DNA of 44,355 nucleotides from a virus. Location of the stretch: the IMG/VR virus record IMGVR_UViG_3300025940_000004, positions 1 to 44,355 of that record; one strand, written 5' to 3'. The notes under the pieces are model-generated. The model searched no databases. It was not told the origin of the DNA and was given only the letters and a program-made list of their open reading frames with translations. Shown here piece after piece: positions 21,003 to 29,674 of the stretch. Position 1 is the first letter of the stretch. Each line of letters begins with the position of its first letter. The position numbers and the translations under genes are program-made.

Positions 21003-21485
21003 ATGGCAGGTAGGCCAAGCAGCTTCACGGTAGAACTGGCGCAGGAGATATTGGATCGCCTAGCGACAGGTGAGCCATTGGCCCAGATTTGCCGTGACGA
21101 TGGCATGCCCAGTGGAACGACTGTGCGCAATTGGTGCGACTTGAATTTCCATATCCCTAGTGGGGAACAGGAGATTTCTTTTGCCATCGCGTATGCGCGT
21201 GCGCGGGAGGATGGATTTGACCAAATCGCGGCCGAGGCATTGCGCATCGCCGACACGCAGGCCGAGGGCGTCATAACGACAACGAAGCCAGACGGTACTA
21301 TCGAAACCAAGGCAGAGGACATGCTTGGGCATCGCAAGCTTCAGATCGATACCCGCCTGAAGCTTTTGGCGAAGTGGGACCCGAAGCGGTATGGCGACAA
21401 GACGCTGGTTGGCTCAGATCCGGACAATCCGCTCCCGCAGGGTTTCACTGTCAACCTAGTGAAGGGCGCCAGTGAAGCAGGTTGA
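21003..21485 (+). CDS. terS: Terminase small subunit
   Basis: 160 residues from ATG at 21003 (AAGGAG in front). GRPSSFTVELAQEILDRLAT and the helix-turn-helix AQICRDDGMPSGTTVRNWC are the DNA-recognition part of small terminases of the type whose opening is GRPS.F....A. It ends in DTRLKLLAKWDPKRYGDK, a very common phrase of phage terminase small subunits. It recognises the packaging site, which may lie in or near this gene as in P22. The last 14 bases overlap terL. Confidence 0.88.
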   Translation: MAGRPSSFTVELAQEILDRLATGEPLAQICRDDGMPSGTTVRNWCDLNFHIPSGEQEISFAIAYARAREDGFDQIAAEALRIADTQAEGVITTTKPDGTIETKAEDMLGHRKLQIDTRLKLLAKWDPKRYGDKTLVGSDPDNPLPQGFTVNLVKGASEAG

Positions 21486-22701
21486 TCTGCCTGAATATGC
21501 TGGCGACCTCTGGCTGTCGTTCCGTCACCTTGCTTGGCATGGTGGGCGCGGGCCTGGAAAGACGCGCACTGTCGCCACAGGATTGATCCTGCAATCGATG
21601 GAGCGCCACGAGCGCGTGCTGTGCGGGCGTGAGACGCAACGGTCGATCAAGGATTCCTCCAAGCGCGTACTGGACGACGAGATCGAGCGGCTGGGGTTGC
21701 GCAGCGCCTTCACGAGTACCGAGACAGAGATACGCGGGCCAAACGACGGGCTGTTTATCTTCACTGGTCTGAAGGGCAACGCAGCGGGCGTTAAATCAAT
21801 CGAGGGCGTTACGACGTTCTGGGGCGATGAGGCGCAGGCGTTCAGCCAGGGCAGCATTGATACTGTCGTGCCGACCATTCGCGGACCGGGCTCTAGGCTT
21901 ATCTGGACGTGGAACCCTGATCTGCCAACAGATCCGATCGATGTCATGTTCAGGGGCGAGGCTGGGCCGCCCCCGAATAGCATCGTGCGCGAAGTCAATT
22001 ATCCGGACAATCCGTGGTTTCCAGACGAGCTGCGGATGGAGATGGAGTACACGCGCAGCCGGGACATCGATAAATACAACCATGTCTGGCTGGGGCAATA
22101 TCGCCAAAACAGCGAAGCGCGGGTGTTTCGTAATTGGCGCGTCGAGCCATTCGAGAGCGCTGATAATGTGGAATACCGGCTTGGTGCAGACTTCGGGTTC
22201 AGCATCGATCCGAGCGTTGCTGTCAGGCTATGGATCGACGGCACGCGGATATATATCGACCACGAGGCGCACGGCTTCGGCGTAGAGATTGTGAACCTGC
22301 CCAAGCTGTTCCTGTCGATCCCGGATGCCGAAAAATACTGGATGACGGCAGATAGCTCGCGGCCAGAGACGATAAGCCATCTGCGCAAGAATGGGTTTCC
22401 TCGCATCGCGCCAGCCATCAAGGGCGCGCGTTCATTGGAAGAGGGCGTTGAATGGCTCAAGAGCTACGAGATCATCGTGCATCCGCGTTGCCGCATGGTG
22501 ATCGACGAGTTCACCCATTATTCCTACAAGGTCGATCCGCTGACGGGCCAGGTCCTGGGCGTGCTTGAGGACAAGGACAATCACGCGATCGACGCCGTAC
22601 GCTACGCGACGGAGGGCGCGCGTCGTGCCATGGCGTCCAAGCCTAAGGTCGTAGCCGCGCCGATCCCGTCGCAGGTGAATGGTTTCAGGAGGCGAGCGTG
22701 A
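21472..22701 (+). CDS. terL: Terminase large subunit (PBSX/Terminase_3 type)
   Basis: 409 residues from GTG at 21472. ATPase: Walker A HGGRGPGKTRT (residues 23-33) and Walker B TTFWGDEAQ. Nuclease: GADFGFSIDPS, then DSSRPETI and DNHAIDAVRYA provide the acidic residues of the RNase H-like fold. It drives DNA into the prohead and cuts it. Head genes are P22-like but this TerL is of the PBSX family, so packaging and capsid modules may have different histories. Headful packaging is probable. Confidence 0.93.
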   Translation: MKQVDLPEYAGDLWLSFRHLAWHGGRGPGKTRTVATGLILQSMERHERVLCGRETQRSIKDSSKRVLDDEIERLGLRSAFTSTETEIRGPNDGLFIFTGLKGNAAGVKSIEGVTTFWGDEAQAFSQGSIDTVVPTIRGPGSRLIWTWNPDLPTDPIDVMFRGEAGPPPNSIVREVNYPDNPWFPDELRMEMEYTRSRDIDKYNHVWLGQYRQNSEARVFRNWRVEPFESADNVEYRLGADFGFSIDPSVAVRLWIDGTRIYIDHEAHGFGVEIVNLPKLFLSIPDAEKYWMTADSSRPETISHLRKNGFPRIAPAIKGARSLEEGVEWLKSYEIIVHPRCRMVIDEFTHYSYKVDPLTGQVLGVLEDKDNHAIDAVRYATEGARRAMASKPKVVAAPIPSQVNGFRRRA

Positions 22702-22889
22702 GTGAACCCGGATGGACAAGCGAACCCATGGGGATCTGTGTGCCAGAAGGCCACGGGTTCAAGCTGGGAGAGATAGTCGAGATGGAGGTGCCGGTTGATC
22801 CGCTGGACGGCTGGCCGAAGCTTGGTCATCCTCGCGCTGTGATGACCAAGCGGAAATTCGTAGTGAGGAAGATTGGGAGGCGAGCGTGA
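22698..22889 (+). CDS. Small hypothetical protein between terL and portal
   Basis: 63 residues from a GTG overlapping the terL stop. SEPGWTSEPMGICVPEGHGF and a basic C-terminal strand (MTKRKFVVRKIGRR) suggest a small beta-barrel; not recognised. The 14 bases covering its RBS and start (22688-22701) are repeated exactly before the next gene (22876-22889). Confidence 0.55.
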   Translation: MSEPGWTSEPMGICVPEGHGFKLGEIVEMEVPVDPLDGWPKLGHPRAVMTKRKFVVRKIGRRA

Positions 22890-23125
22890 TGGATCAACTG
22901 TGGCTGGCCGTGGCAACACACAGAGTACCCGCTCATGGCGGGGTCAAATTCGCGAGTTACGACATCAATAAGATGGAATGGCGCATCGAATGCCGGGACG
23001 GTGCGCGCCTTCGTTTCCACGGAGAACTTGAGCGCGCAAATGGGGCCGGCTGGCCGTTGTTGCACCCCACAAGCCGAATAGATCAGACCCTAGCTATTCG
23101 TCCCAACGAGTTTGAAACTGCCTAA
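22889..23125 (+). CDS. Small hypothetical protein between terL and portal
   Basis: 78 residues from ATG at 22889, or 79 from the GTG at 22886. MDQLWLAVATHRVPAHGG, then YDINKMEWRIECRDGARL: a beta-rich small protein of unknown role. GGGAGG is about 8 bases before the ATG. The ATG shares a base with the preceding stop (TGATG). Confidence 0.55.
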   Translation: MDQLWLAVATHRVPAHGGVKFASYDINKMEWRIECRDGARLRFHGELERANGAGWPLLHPTSRIDQTLAIRPNEFETA

Positions 23126-23135
23126 ATTTTAAGCA

Positions 23136-23154
23136 TTGCCTAAAAAACAGGCAT
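23136..23154. promoter_or_regulatory. Late-module palindrome, copy A
   Basis: TTGCCT (23136-23141), 7-base A-rich spacer AAAAAAC, AGGCAT (23149-23154): an imperfect 19-bp palindrome in the 45-bp gap before the portal gene. Three similar copies stand before the coat gene, the first ejection-type gene and the lysis module. It could bind a late regulator or be part of a phage promoter. It ends only 16 bases before the portal GTG. Confidence 0.55.
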
Positions 23155-23170
23155 CTGGTAGCCATCGGGC

Positions 23171-25420
23171 GTGGCTGACCTCGCAACCCAACCCGAAACG
23201 AAGTCGGCTAAGCCTGACCAGGCCAAGCTTGATGGCTTCCTCCGCGCATTCGACACGGCAGCCACCCCACAACAGCCACAGCGCGCGCTTGCGCTGGCGG
23301 CGCGTCGGTTCGCCTTCATTCCCGGCGCGATGTGGGAAGGCGAGGGCTGGGACGAGTTCGCGGCCAACATGGTCAAGATCGAGGTGTCCAAGGTCCGCCG
23401 TGCGCTAAGGAAGATATTCAATGACTATCGCGCCAACCGCACGACCGTTGACTTCCGGCCTGTCGGGGATGCTGACGAGGCCACAGCCGAAACACTCGAC
23501 GGGCTTCTCCGCGCCGACGCTTACCGCAGCAATGCCGGCCAATCGTTCGACAATGCTTTCGACGAAGGCACGTCAGGCGGAATCGGGGCTTTCCGGCTGT
23601 CCAACCGCTACGAAGATCCTTACGACCCTGATAACGACCATCAGGTTATAGACTTCCTGCCGATCGTGGACGCTGACCAGAGCGTCTATTTCGATCCGAA
23701 CAGCAAGAATTACGACAAGTCCGATGCCAAGTGGGGCTGTGTCGTCACCGCTGTAGCTCGTGCCGCGTTCAATGAGGAATGGGGCGATGATCGGGCCACA
23801 GACTGGCCGCAGGGGACGCCCAGGCCATTCCGCTACGAATGGTTTACGCCCGACATCGTTCGCGTTTGTGAGTGGTATCAGGTCGAGGAAAAGACCGAAA
23901 CCCGCATCACCCTGACCAACAAGCTGACCGGGGAAGAGGTCAAGGTCTGGGAAGGTGACGTTGAAGCCGATTGGCTTGAGGATCAGAAGAATGCGGGCTG
24001 GACGCGTCGAAACAAGGACGTGCCCCGCAAGCGCATTCACAAATACATCCTGTCCGGCGCTGAAATCCTGTCCGACGAAGGCCTGATCGCGGGCTCAGAA
24101 ATCCCGATTGTCGTCTATTATGGCGAGCGTCGCTTCATCGACAATCAGGAGCGGTTCGAAGGCCGTGTCCAGCGTGACATGGACAGCAACCGCCTGCTCA
24201 ACATGATCCTGTCGTTCATGGCGGAGAGCGTGTCGTCGATGCCGCGTGAGGTGCCGGTATGGTATCCCGAGCAGATCGCTGGCCATGAGAATGATTGGGC
24301 GCGGGCCAATATCGATCGCCTGCCATATCTGACGATCAACCCGATCTATAACGAGGATGGCACGCTCGCACAGCAGGCCGGCCCGGTTTACAAGACGACC
24401 CCGCCCGAACTGCCGCCGCAGATGGCCGCATTGCTCCAGGCTGTGACCGCGTTCCTTGATGAGGATTCGCAGGACGGGGCTGACGAGGTTGTCGCTAACA
24501 CGTCGCACGAAGCGATGGATCTTGCAGCTACTCGAACCGACGAGAAGTCGTCGGGCTACATGGATAATTGGAAGCTCACCATGGAGTGGGCGGGCAAGGT
24601 CTATCTCGGCATGGTCAAGGAGACCTATGTGGAGGAGGATCGCAAGGTTCCCCAGCTCACCGAGGATGGCGAGCATGGCGAAGCGACGTTGCTCCAGCCC
24701 GACACGGACGAGCAGGGCCGCTTCCGCATCATAAACGATTTCACGCAAGGCCGCTTCAACGTCATCGCGGACGTAACGGAATCGAGCCAGACGAAGCGCG
24801 ATAAGACGGTGCGCAAGGCGTTGGGCGTGGCACAGATCGCGGGAGCAGAAACGCCTTTGGGTCAGGCTGCGCTCATCACTGCGGTTGCCAATATGGACGG
24901 CGACGGCATGGACGACTTCAAGAAGTTCACGCGCAAGCTTGGCCTGCAACAGGGTGTGTTCCAGCCGACCGACCAGGAACAGCAGGAAATGGCGCAGGCG
25001 GCCCAGCAACAGCAGGGGCAGCCCGATCCCGCCGAAACGGTATTGCTAGCACAGGCGGCGCGCTTCTCCGCTGCTGCTGATCTGGACAAGGCCAAGGCCG
25101 GCACTGAGCAGACCAACTCCATCCTCAAGCTGGCCGACGCACGTCTCAAGACCGCGCAAGCTGAGGCTGTGGGCGGACCGGATGCCGCGCCCGAGGTGCC
25201 GACTGGTCTGGATCATGTGACGACTGCTGTCGATGCCGCCGACAAGCTGGCTGGGGCTGATCTGAAGCGCGCACAGGCTGCCCATTTGATGGAGCAAATG
25301 CAGGACAAAAAAATCAGGCGTGGCCACGAAATACTGATGGATCACGCGGGCCACGCGCTTGATGTGCGAGCGCAGGAACATGCTGAATCGCAGCCCGCGA
25401 ACGACAAGGCGGCGGCGTGA
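23171..25420 (+). CDS. Portal protein, P22-like
   Basis: 749 residues from GTG at 23171. IFNDYRANRTTVDFRPVGD, the SNAGQSFDNAFDEGTSGGIG stretch and FRLSNRYEDPYD match the P22 gp1 portal family, and the length is close to P22 gp1 (725). The C-terminal part is Gln/Ala-rich helix (EQQEMAQAAQQQQGQPD), resembling the long barrel helix of P22 portals. It forms the dodecameric DNA gate at one capsid vertex and contacts TerL and the gp4-like tail factor. It begins the head module. Confidence 0.9.
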   Translation: MADLATQPETKSAKPDQAKLDGFLRAFDTAATPQQPQRALALAARRFAFIPGAMWEGEGWDEFAANMVKIEVSKVRRALRKIFNDYRANRTTVDFRPVGDADEATAETLDGLLRADAYRSNAGQSFDNAFDEGTSGGIGAFRLSNRYEDPYDPDNDHQVIDFLPIVDADQSVYFDPNSKNYDKSDAKWGCVVTAVARAAFNEEWGDDRATDWPQGTPRPFRYEWFTPDIVRVCEWYQVEEKTETRITLTNKLTGEEVKVWEGDVEADWLEDQKNAGWTRRNKDVPRKRIHKYILSGAEILSDEGLIAGSEIPIVVYYGERRFIDNQERFEGRVQRDMDSNRLLNMILSFMAESVSSMPREVPVWYPEQIAGHENDWARANIDRLPYLTINPIYNEDGTLAQQAGPVYKTTPPELPPQMAALLQAVTAFLDEDSQDGADEVVANTSHEAMDLAATRTDEKSSGYMDNWKLTMEWAGKVYLGMVKETYVEEDRKVPQLTEDGEHGEATLLQPDTDEQGRFRIINDFTQGRFNVIADVTESSQTKRDKTVRKALGVAQIAGAETPLGQAALITAVANMDGDGMDDFKKFTRKLGLQQGVFQPTDQEQQEMAQAAQQQQGQPDPAETVLLAQAARFSAAADLDKAKAGTEQTNSILKLADARLKTAQAEAVGGPDAAPEVPTGLDHVTTAVDAADKLAGADLKRAQAAHLMEQMQDKKIRRGHEILMDHAGHALDVRAQEHAESQPANDKAAA

Positions 25421-25578
25421 TTGACCGCACGCAATGTGCTGCGCCCGTTGAGGCAGGTAGCGGGCGATCCCGCAATGGCTGGTACGGCAAAGACCAGCAT
25501 CGCTGTCACCGCTGGGCGCAGATTGAAGTCAACGGTGAACTGCTTTGCCGCCAGCATGGTCTCAAGCGCATGATCTGA
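25417..25578 (+). CDS. Small Cys/His-rich protein (53 aa)
   Basis: A GTG at 25417 overlaps the portal stop (GTGA). The product MIDRTQCAAPVEAGSGRSRN, with QHRCHRW and LLCRQHGLK later, has three Cys and three His arranged like a minimal zinc knuckle. It is coupled to portal translation, so it is probably translated. A short hairpin CTCCA/TGGAG (25582-25595) follows. No function can be assigned. Confidence 0.6.
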   Translation: MIDRTQCAAPVEAGSGRSRNGWYGKDQHRCHRWAQIEVNGELLCRQHGLKRMI

Positions 25579-25652
25579 AATCTCCAAACGTGGAGCCTTG
25601 GGAGGGGCAACACCAGCGGGACCGGCGCCGCTAATCGGCCGAGGAGATTGAT

Positions 25653-26471
25653 ATGTTAGACGAACCCGAAGAGGACGTCCTTGAGCTAGGCGAGTCGCCT
25701 GGGCAGGAAGAGGCCGATCCCAACGTCAGCGGCGAGCATGGCGAAGGCCAGGCGTCAGAAGATGATGACGTGGAAATTCCCACGTTCGACGATCCCGCCG
25801 AAGATGAGGACGACGACCACCCGACCTTGAAAAAGGTGCGGGCCGTGCTGCGCGAGACGCAGCGCGAGTTGGCGGAAGCCAAAAAGGTCAAGCCGAGCGA
25901 ACCTGAAATCGTCGTCGGCGAAGAGCCCACATTGGAATCGTGCGACTTCGACGACGAGCGCTTCAAGGTGGAGCTGCGCGCCTATGATCAGCGCAAAGCC
26001 AAGGCTGAGGCCCAGGCGAACACGATCTCCGAAGAACAGCGCAGGCAGAATGAAATCTGGCAGGCGCGGGCAAGCGACTTCGCGCAGAAGCGTACGGTAT
26101 ATCCGCCAGCGATCATGACGGAGTGCGAAACAGCCCTGGCAACCACGCTCAATGACCAGCAGCGCTTTGCCGTCATCCGTTATGCGAAGAACCCCGCCGC
26201 TCTCACGATCGCCCTTGGACGCAGCCAGGCCAAGCTGGATGCGCTCGCGAAGATCGAAGACATTGGCGAGTTCATCGCGGAAACAGCTTTGCTCGAAAGG
26301 GAAATCAAGATGTCCAAGCGCAGGCCGGCGGCACAGCCCGAGCGGATCGTAAAGGGATCGGCCAGCATGTCGGCCAATTCCGACAAGCACGAAGAAAAGC
26401 TCGCCGCTGAAGCTCGGCGTACGGGCGACCGCTCCAAACTCATCGCATACCGCGCCGAACGCGCGAAATAA
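25653..26471 (+). CDS. Scaffolding protein, P22-like
   Basis: 272 residues. The first 60 are extremely acidic (EDVLELGESPGQEE, EDEDDDHPTLKK), the middle is a long charged helix (VRAVLRETQRELAEAKK) and the end is basic (KLAAEARRTGDRSKLIAYRA), the composition of phage scaffolds that bind coat by a basic C-terminal helix. It is placed between portal and coat as in P22 gp8. It is expected to guide procapsid assembly and leave before packaging. AGGAG precedes the ATG. Confidence 0.75.
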   Translation: MLDEPEEDVLELGESPGQEEADPNVSGEHGEGQASEDDDVEIPTFDDPAEDEDDDHPTLKKVRAVLRETQRELAEAKKVKPSEPEIVVGEEPTLESCDFDDERFKVELRAYDQRKAKAEAQANTISEEQRRQNEIWQARASDFAQKRTVYPPAIMTECETALATTLNDQQRFAVIRYAKNPAALTIALGRSQAKLDALAKIEDIGEFIAETALLEREIKMSKRRPAAQPERIVKGSASMSANSDKHEEKLAAEARRTGDRSKLIAYRAERAK

Positions 26472-26483
26472 GGAGATATTGAA

Positions 26484-26861
26484 ATGGCATGGACCGGAGA
26501 AAAGGTCGAACTGACCGAGGCACAGAAGCGCGCTGCCGAATTTGCGGGCGTTCCCGCCGATCGTCCCGGCCTGGGGGCTGAATACCCCAAGGCTGTCTAC
26601 AAGGAGGACAAAGACGGGCGCGATCGTGTCCTCAATGGCGAACCCATTCTTGTTGCCGGACAATTCGCAGTGATGACAGCGACTGTCGCCAATGAGGATG
26701 AGGAGCTGGAGGCGCTTGAGCAGGGCTGGTTTCTCACCCCGAACCTCAAGGAAGAGGTGCGCAAGCGCGACGCCATTGCCGAGCGCGACGCGGAGATTGC
26801 CGCGCTCAAGGCGCAGCTCAACGAGAAGCCAGCACCTGCGAAGGATAAGCAGGCTGCATGA
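26484..26861 (+). CDS. Head-module hypothetical protein
   Basis: 125 residues. TEAQKRAAEFAGVPADRPGL at the start, DEELEALEQGWFLTPNLKEE in the middle, and a coiled-coil tail (KRDAIAERDAEIAALKAQL) ending in Lys/Ala/Pro. It lies between scaffold and coat, so a minor head or assembly role is possible. Not recognised as a named family. Confidence 0.6.
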   Translation: MAWTGEKVELTEAQKRAAEFAGVPADRPGLGAEYPKAVYKEDKDGRDRVLNGEPILVAGQFAVMTATVANEDEELEALEQGWFLTPNLKEEVRKRDAIAERDAEIAALKAQLNEKPAPAKDKQAA

Positions 26862-26869
26862 TTTCAATG

Positions 26870-26888
26870 GGCGGGGTGCGATCCCGCC
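26870..26888 (+). terminator. Hairpin between scaffold module and coat gene
   Basis: GGCGGG (26870-26875), 7-base loop, CCCGCC (26883-26888), followed 9 bases later by a T-rich stretch inside the next element. It may act as a partial terminator or mRNA-stabilising hairpin that separates coat expression from upstream genes. Confidence 0.45.
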
Positions 26889-26896
26889 TATTGCAT

Positions 26897-26915
26897 TTGC
26901 TTAATTTTTAGGCAA
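26897..26915. promoter_or_regulatory. Late-module palindrome, copy B
   Basis: TTGCTT (26897-26902), AATTTTT spacer, AGGCAA (26910-26915). Located 96 bp before the coat start, after a strong hairpin, in a 149-bp gap. It is the best place for an extra promoter giving high coat expression. The rest of the gap to 27010 shows only the coat RBS (CTGGAGG). Confidence 0.55.
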
Positions 26916-27010
26916 TAACACTCGCCAGCACAACCCAGGGACCTGCGCCTGCGACGGCAGAGACGGTGCGATCGAGCCGAATGGCTCTCCAATCGTCTCT
27001 GGAGGTTCTC

Positions 27011-28279
27011 ATGGGTACGTCGTTTCTGAAGGAAGAAGAGGTCGTTTTCGACCGCATGGTCGAGAGTTTCGACGACATGTTGTCGTACGGTGCGCTCGCC
27101 CGCAAATATTCGCCGCTGTCTGACCAGGAAATGGTCTACACCCGCGATCGTTTCTGGATCGATGCGCCGATGATCGGCTCGTCTTATGACGGCTTCGACC
27201 AGACCAGCAATTTCGACGGCATCACGCAGACTGCGGTTCCGGCCAGCATCGGCTTTCATAAGTCGAGCCCGAAGATCCTGTCGTCCAAGAACCTGCGCAA
27301 TGAATCCGCGCTGCAAATGTATGCGGACGCCGCTAAGGTGAAGCTGTCCGCCGACATCAACATCGCGCTGCGCAACCGCGTTGCCCTGGAGGGTTCGCAG
27401 TTCGTCAAGCGCACTGTCTCGGCAACGGGCTTCGACGATCTGGCGCTTGCCCAGGCAGTGCTTACCGAGCAGGGCGTTCCTGCTGCTGATCGCGTCCAGA
27501 TGGTTGGTGTGCGTTCTGGCATCGGCATGGCCTCGAACCTTGCGGGTCGTTCGGAAAACACGTCGCGTTCCGCTGATGCCTATCGCACTGGTCTTGTTGC
27601 TCCCGGTATAGCGTCCTTCGATACCTATTCGGACGACGCTCCGATCCGCCTCACTCCCGCCACTGGCGGCGTGACCACAGTTAACGGCGCAGGCCAATAT
27701 TTCGAACCGGCAGCTTATTACACCGAGTCTGATGGCGAGCAGGTCAATCTCGATAACCGTCGCCAGAACCTGACCGTGGCTGCGGCTGTATATGCCAACA
27801 TCAAGGTGGGCGACGCCTTCACGATCGCGGGCGTCAACAGCGTCCACATGATCGAGAAGTCTGACACGGGTCAGCTCCAGACCTTCCGCGTCGTGGGCAA
27901 GCCTTCGGCTGGCGTGATCCAGATCAATCCCGCGATTATCTCGAACGGTGGCAGCACCATTGCAGGCAAGGAATTGCAGAACGTCACGGCCACCCCGGCG
28001 AACGGCGCGGCGATCACGTGGCTGAACACCGTCACCGCCGAACTCAACCCGTTCTTCGTGAAAAGCCAGCTGCTGCTCATTCCGGGCAGTTTCGTGGTCG
28101 ATCCTGATGAGGGTTGGCAGGTCATGCGCGCCACCACGCCTAAATTCGGGGTTGGCATCACTTACACCCGCCAAGGCGACATCAACACGCTGAACGTCAA
28201 GGCCCGCTGGGATATCGATTTCGGCACCGTTTTCCTCAACCCCCAGATGGGCGGCGCGATTGCGTTCAACCAGACCTAA
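27011..28279 (+). CDS. Major capsid protein, P22 coat-like
   Basis: 422 residues from MGTSFLKEEEVVFDRMVESF, with GGAGG about 8 bases before the ATG. The overall size, the N-arm helix, a KSSPKILSSKNLRNESALQM stretch and a central Thr/Val-rich insertion (residues about 210-330) fit P22 gp5, whose HK97 fold carries an inserted I-domain. The end (VKARWDIDFGTVFLNPQMGG) is like the C-terminal strand of that family. It forms the icosahedral shell. Confidence 0.88.
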   Translation: MGTSFLKEEEVVFDRMVESFDDMLSYGALARKYSPLSDQEMVYTRDRFWIDAPMIGSSYDGFDQTSNFDGITQTAVPASIGFHKSSPKILSSKNLRNESALQMYADAAKVKLSADINIALRNRVALEGSQFVKRTVSATGFDDLALAQAVLTEQGVPAADRVQMVGVRSGIGMASNLAGRSENTSRSADAYRTGLVAPGIASFDTYSDDAPIRLTPATGGVTTVNGAGQYFEPAAYYTESDGEQVNLDNRRQNLTVAAAVYANIKVGDAFTIAGVNSVHMIEKSDTGQLQTFRVVGKPSAGVIQINPAIISNGGSTIAGKELQNVTATPANGAAITWLNTVTAELNPFFVKSQLLLIPGSFVVDPDEGWQVMRATTPKFGVGITYTRQGDINTLNVKARWDIDFGTVFLNPQMGGAIAFNQT

Positions 28280-28325
28280 TTTCAATAACTTAGGACGGGT
28301 AAGAGCGGAAAAACAGGAGATTGCG

Positions 28326-28754
28326 ATGACGAAACACAGCGAAAAGACCGCCGCCGAAATGGTTGGCGAGAAGAAGGCCCAGGTCAAGGAAGAGGTCGCG
28401 ACCGATCTGGCAAAGGATGCAGTTCGCGCTGAGGCCGAGCAGGACACTGGCACCGCGCCTGACGCTGACGCGCCTGTCGTGGAACAGTACCTGGGATCGG
28501 ATGAAATCATGCTTTGGGCTCACATCCCGGAGCTTGGGATCGAGGCGTTCAAGGAGGCGGTTGCCGAGGACGCGGAGCATCCGATTCCCGAGAACAAGAT
28601 CGCCGGCATCTACAAGCTGGAGCGCAACGGTCAGAACCGCACGCCTTACGTCAAGGCGCTGCGCGACCGTCTCGGCCTGAAGAAGGGCGAGGACGTTCCG
28701 GGAGCCGGTGGCCCTGATTACACGAACGATATCACGCAGGTGTCGGCCCTCTAA
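28326..28754 (+). CDS. Head-module hypothetical protein
   Basis: 142 residues from MTKHSEKTAAEMVGEKKAQV with AGGAG in front. A highly charged N-terminal helix, an Asp/Ala/Pro linker, then a small globular domain (EIMLWAHIPELGIEAFKEAV, TPYVKALRDRLGLKKGED). It stands just after coat, where decoration or head-completion proteins are found. No family recognised. Confidence 0.6.
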   Translation: MTKHSEKTAAEMVGEKKAQVKEEVATDLAKDAVRAEAEQDTGTAPDADAPVVEQYLGSDEIMLWAHIPELGIEAFKEAVAEDAEHPIPENKIAGIYKLERNGQNRTPYVKALRDRLGLKKGEDVPGAGGPDYTNDITQVSAL

Positions 28755-28777
28755 TCTGATCGCCGGGGAGATTATCG

Positions 28778-29230
28778 ATGCGTTCTGGGATTGGTAACTC
28801 CCCGACTGATCCGCTCTATGTGAGCCAGACCACGGCGGCCGGTGTTTCGGCTCCCGCTGGCACATCTACCGATCCAACATTCTCCGCGACCGCGCCGACC
28901 TCAACGGCTGGCGCGGCGGTAACGCGCTCGCAAACAGCAGCCGCAGTCGGCTCGCTCGTGGTCAAGGCGTCGGCCGGCAACCTTTACGGCTACAATATCG
29001 TGAGCGGTGCCAGTGCTGGCTATCTCATGTTCTTTGATGCCACTTCTGCGCCAGCTGACGGCACCGTTACCCCAAAGCTGGTCGAGGCCATCGCAGCAAA
29101 TGCGAGCATCCAGCAAAGCCTGCGCACCCCGATTCGCTTCACCACGGGCATTACGATGGTGTTCAGCACCACCGGGCCTTTCACGAAAACCCTCAGCGCG
29201 ACCGCATTCCTTGCGGGCGATGCTGCGTAA
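28778..29230 (+). CDS. Probable virion surface or decoration protein
   Basis: 150 residues rich in Ala, Ser, Thr and Gly with alternating beta-strands (ATAPTSTAGAAVTRSQTAAA, LYGYNIVSGASAGYLMFFDA). Such small beta-sandwich proteins after coat are often head decoration or neck proteins. GGGGAG precedes the ATG. Function inferred from position and composition only. Confidence 0.6.
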   Translation: MRSGIGNSPTDPLYVSQTTAAGVSAPAGTSTDPTFSATAPTSTAGAAVTRSQTAAAVGSLVVKASAGNLYGYNIVSGASAGYLMFFDATSAPADGTVTPKLVEAIAANASIQQSLRTPIRFTTGITMVFSTTGPFTKTLSATAFLAGDAA

Positions 29231-29242
29231 TGGAGCGCTGAT

Positions 29243-29674
29243 ATGCCCGTCCGCCTGACAAAACCCTACGGCGGCCAGGCCGTGAACACGCTCTATTGGG
29301 AGTCCGATCAGGGCACCTTGCGGAACGTTGGGATCGCGGACGACCAGATCCAACTGGCATCGGATTATTCTCCGTGGACGCGGATCGTGACCGCTGCGTC
29401 AGCCACGGTCTCGCAGAACGCGCTCAAATACCAGATGAACTCTGCCACCGCGCAGGTCCTGAACCTCGGGCTGACCGGCTATTATCCCATCGGGACCATC
29501 CTGACCGTCGAGCAGCTCGGCGCGGGCAAAACGACTGTCACGCCAGCAACCGGCGTCACTGTGTCGCTCGGTAACGGTGTCACATCCCTGATCACGAATG
29601 GCCAGAATTATGTCGGCCAGCTTGAGAAGGTCGGCCCGAACAGCTGGAACGCCTTTGGCGGCTTTAGCGGCTGA
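29243..29674 (+). CDS. Structural protein, beta-rich
   Basis: 143 residues: MPVRLTKPYGGQAVNTLYWE, then GYYPIGTILTVEQLGAGKTT and VTSLITNGQNYVGQLEKVG. Ser/Thr/Gly-rich strands typical of phage virion surface proteins. Its stop overlaps the start of the esterase-like gene by one base, so the two may act together on the particle. Not recognised. Confidence 0.55.
   Translation: MPVRLTKPYGGQAVNTLYWESDQGTLRNVGIADDQIQLASDYSPWTRIVTAASATVSQNALKYQMNSATAQVLNLGLTGYYPIGTILTVEQLGAGKTTVTPATGVTVSLGNGVTSLITNGQNYVGQLEKVGPNSWNAFGGFSG

Noticed and set aside
24095-25009. Long - strand frame opposite the portal gene
   Set aside because: High-GC antisense shadow rich in Arg, Leu and His, without start signal or domain; the same holds for 26888-28510, 25755-26867, 36415-37512 and 19443-20342.
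25421-25652. Empty gap after the portal gene
   Set aside because: It holds a coupled 53-codon Cys/His frame (25417-25578) followed by a small hairpin and the scaffold RBS.
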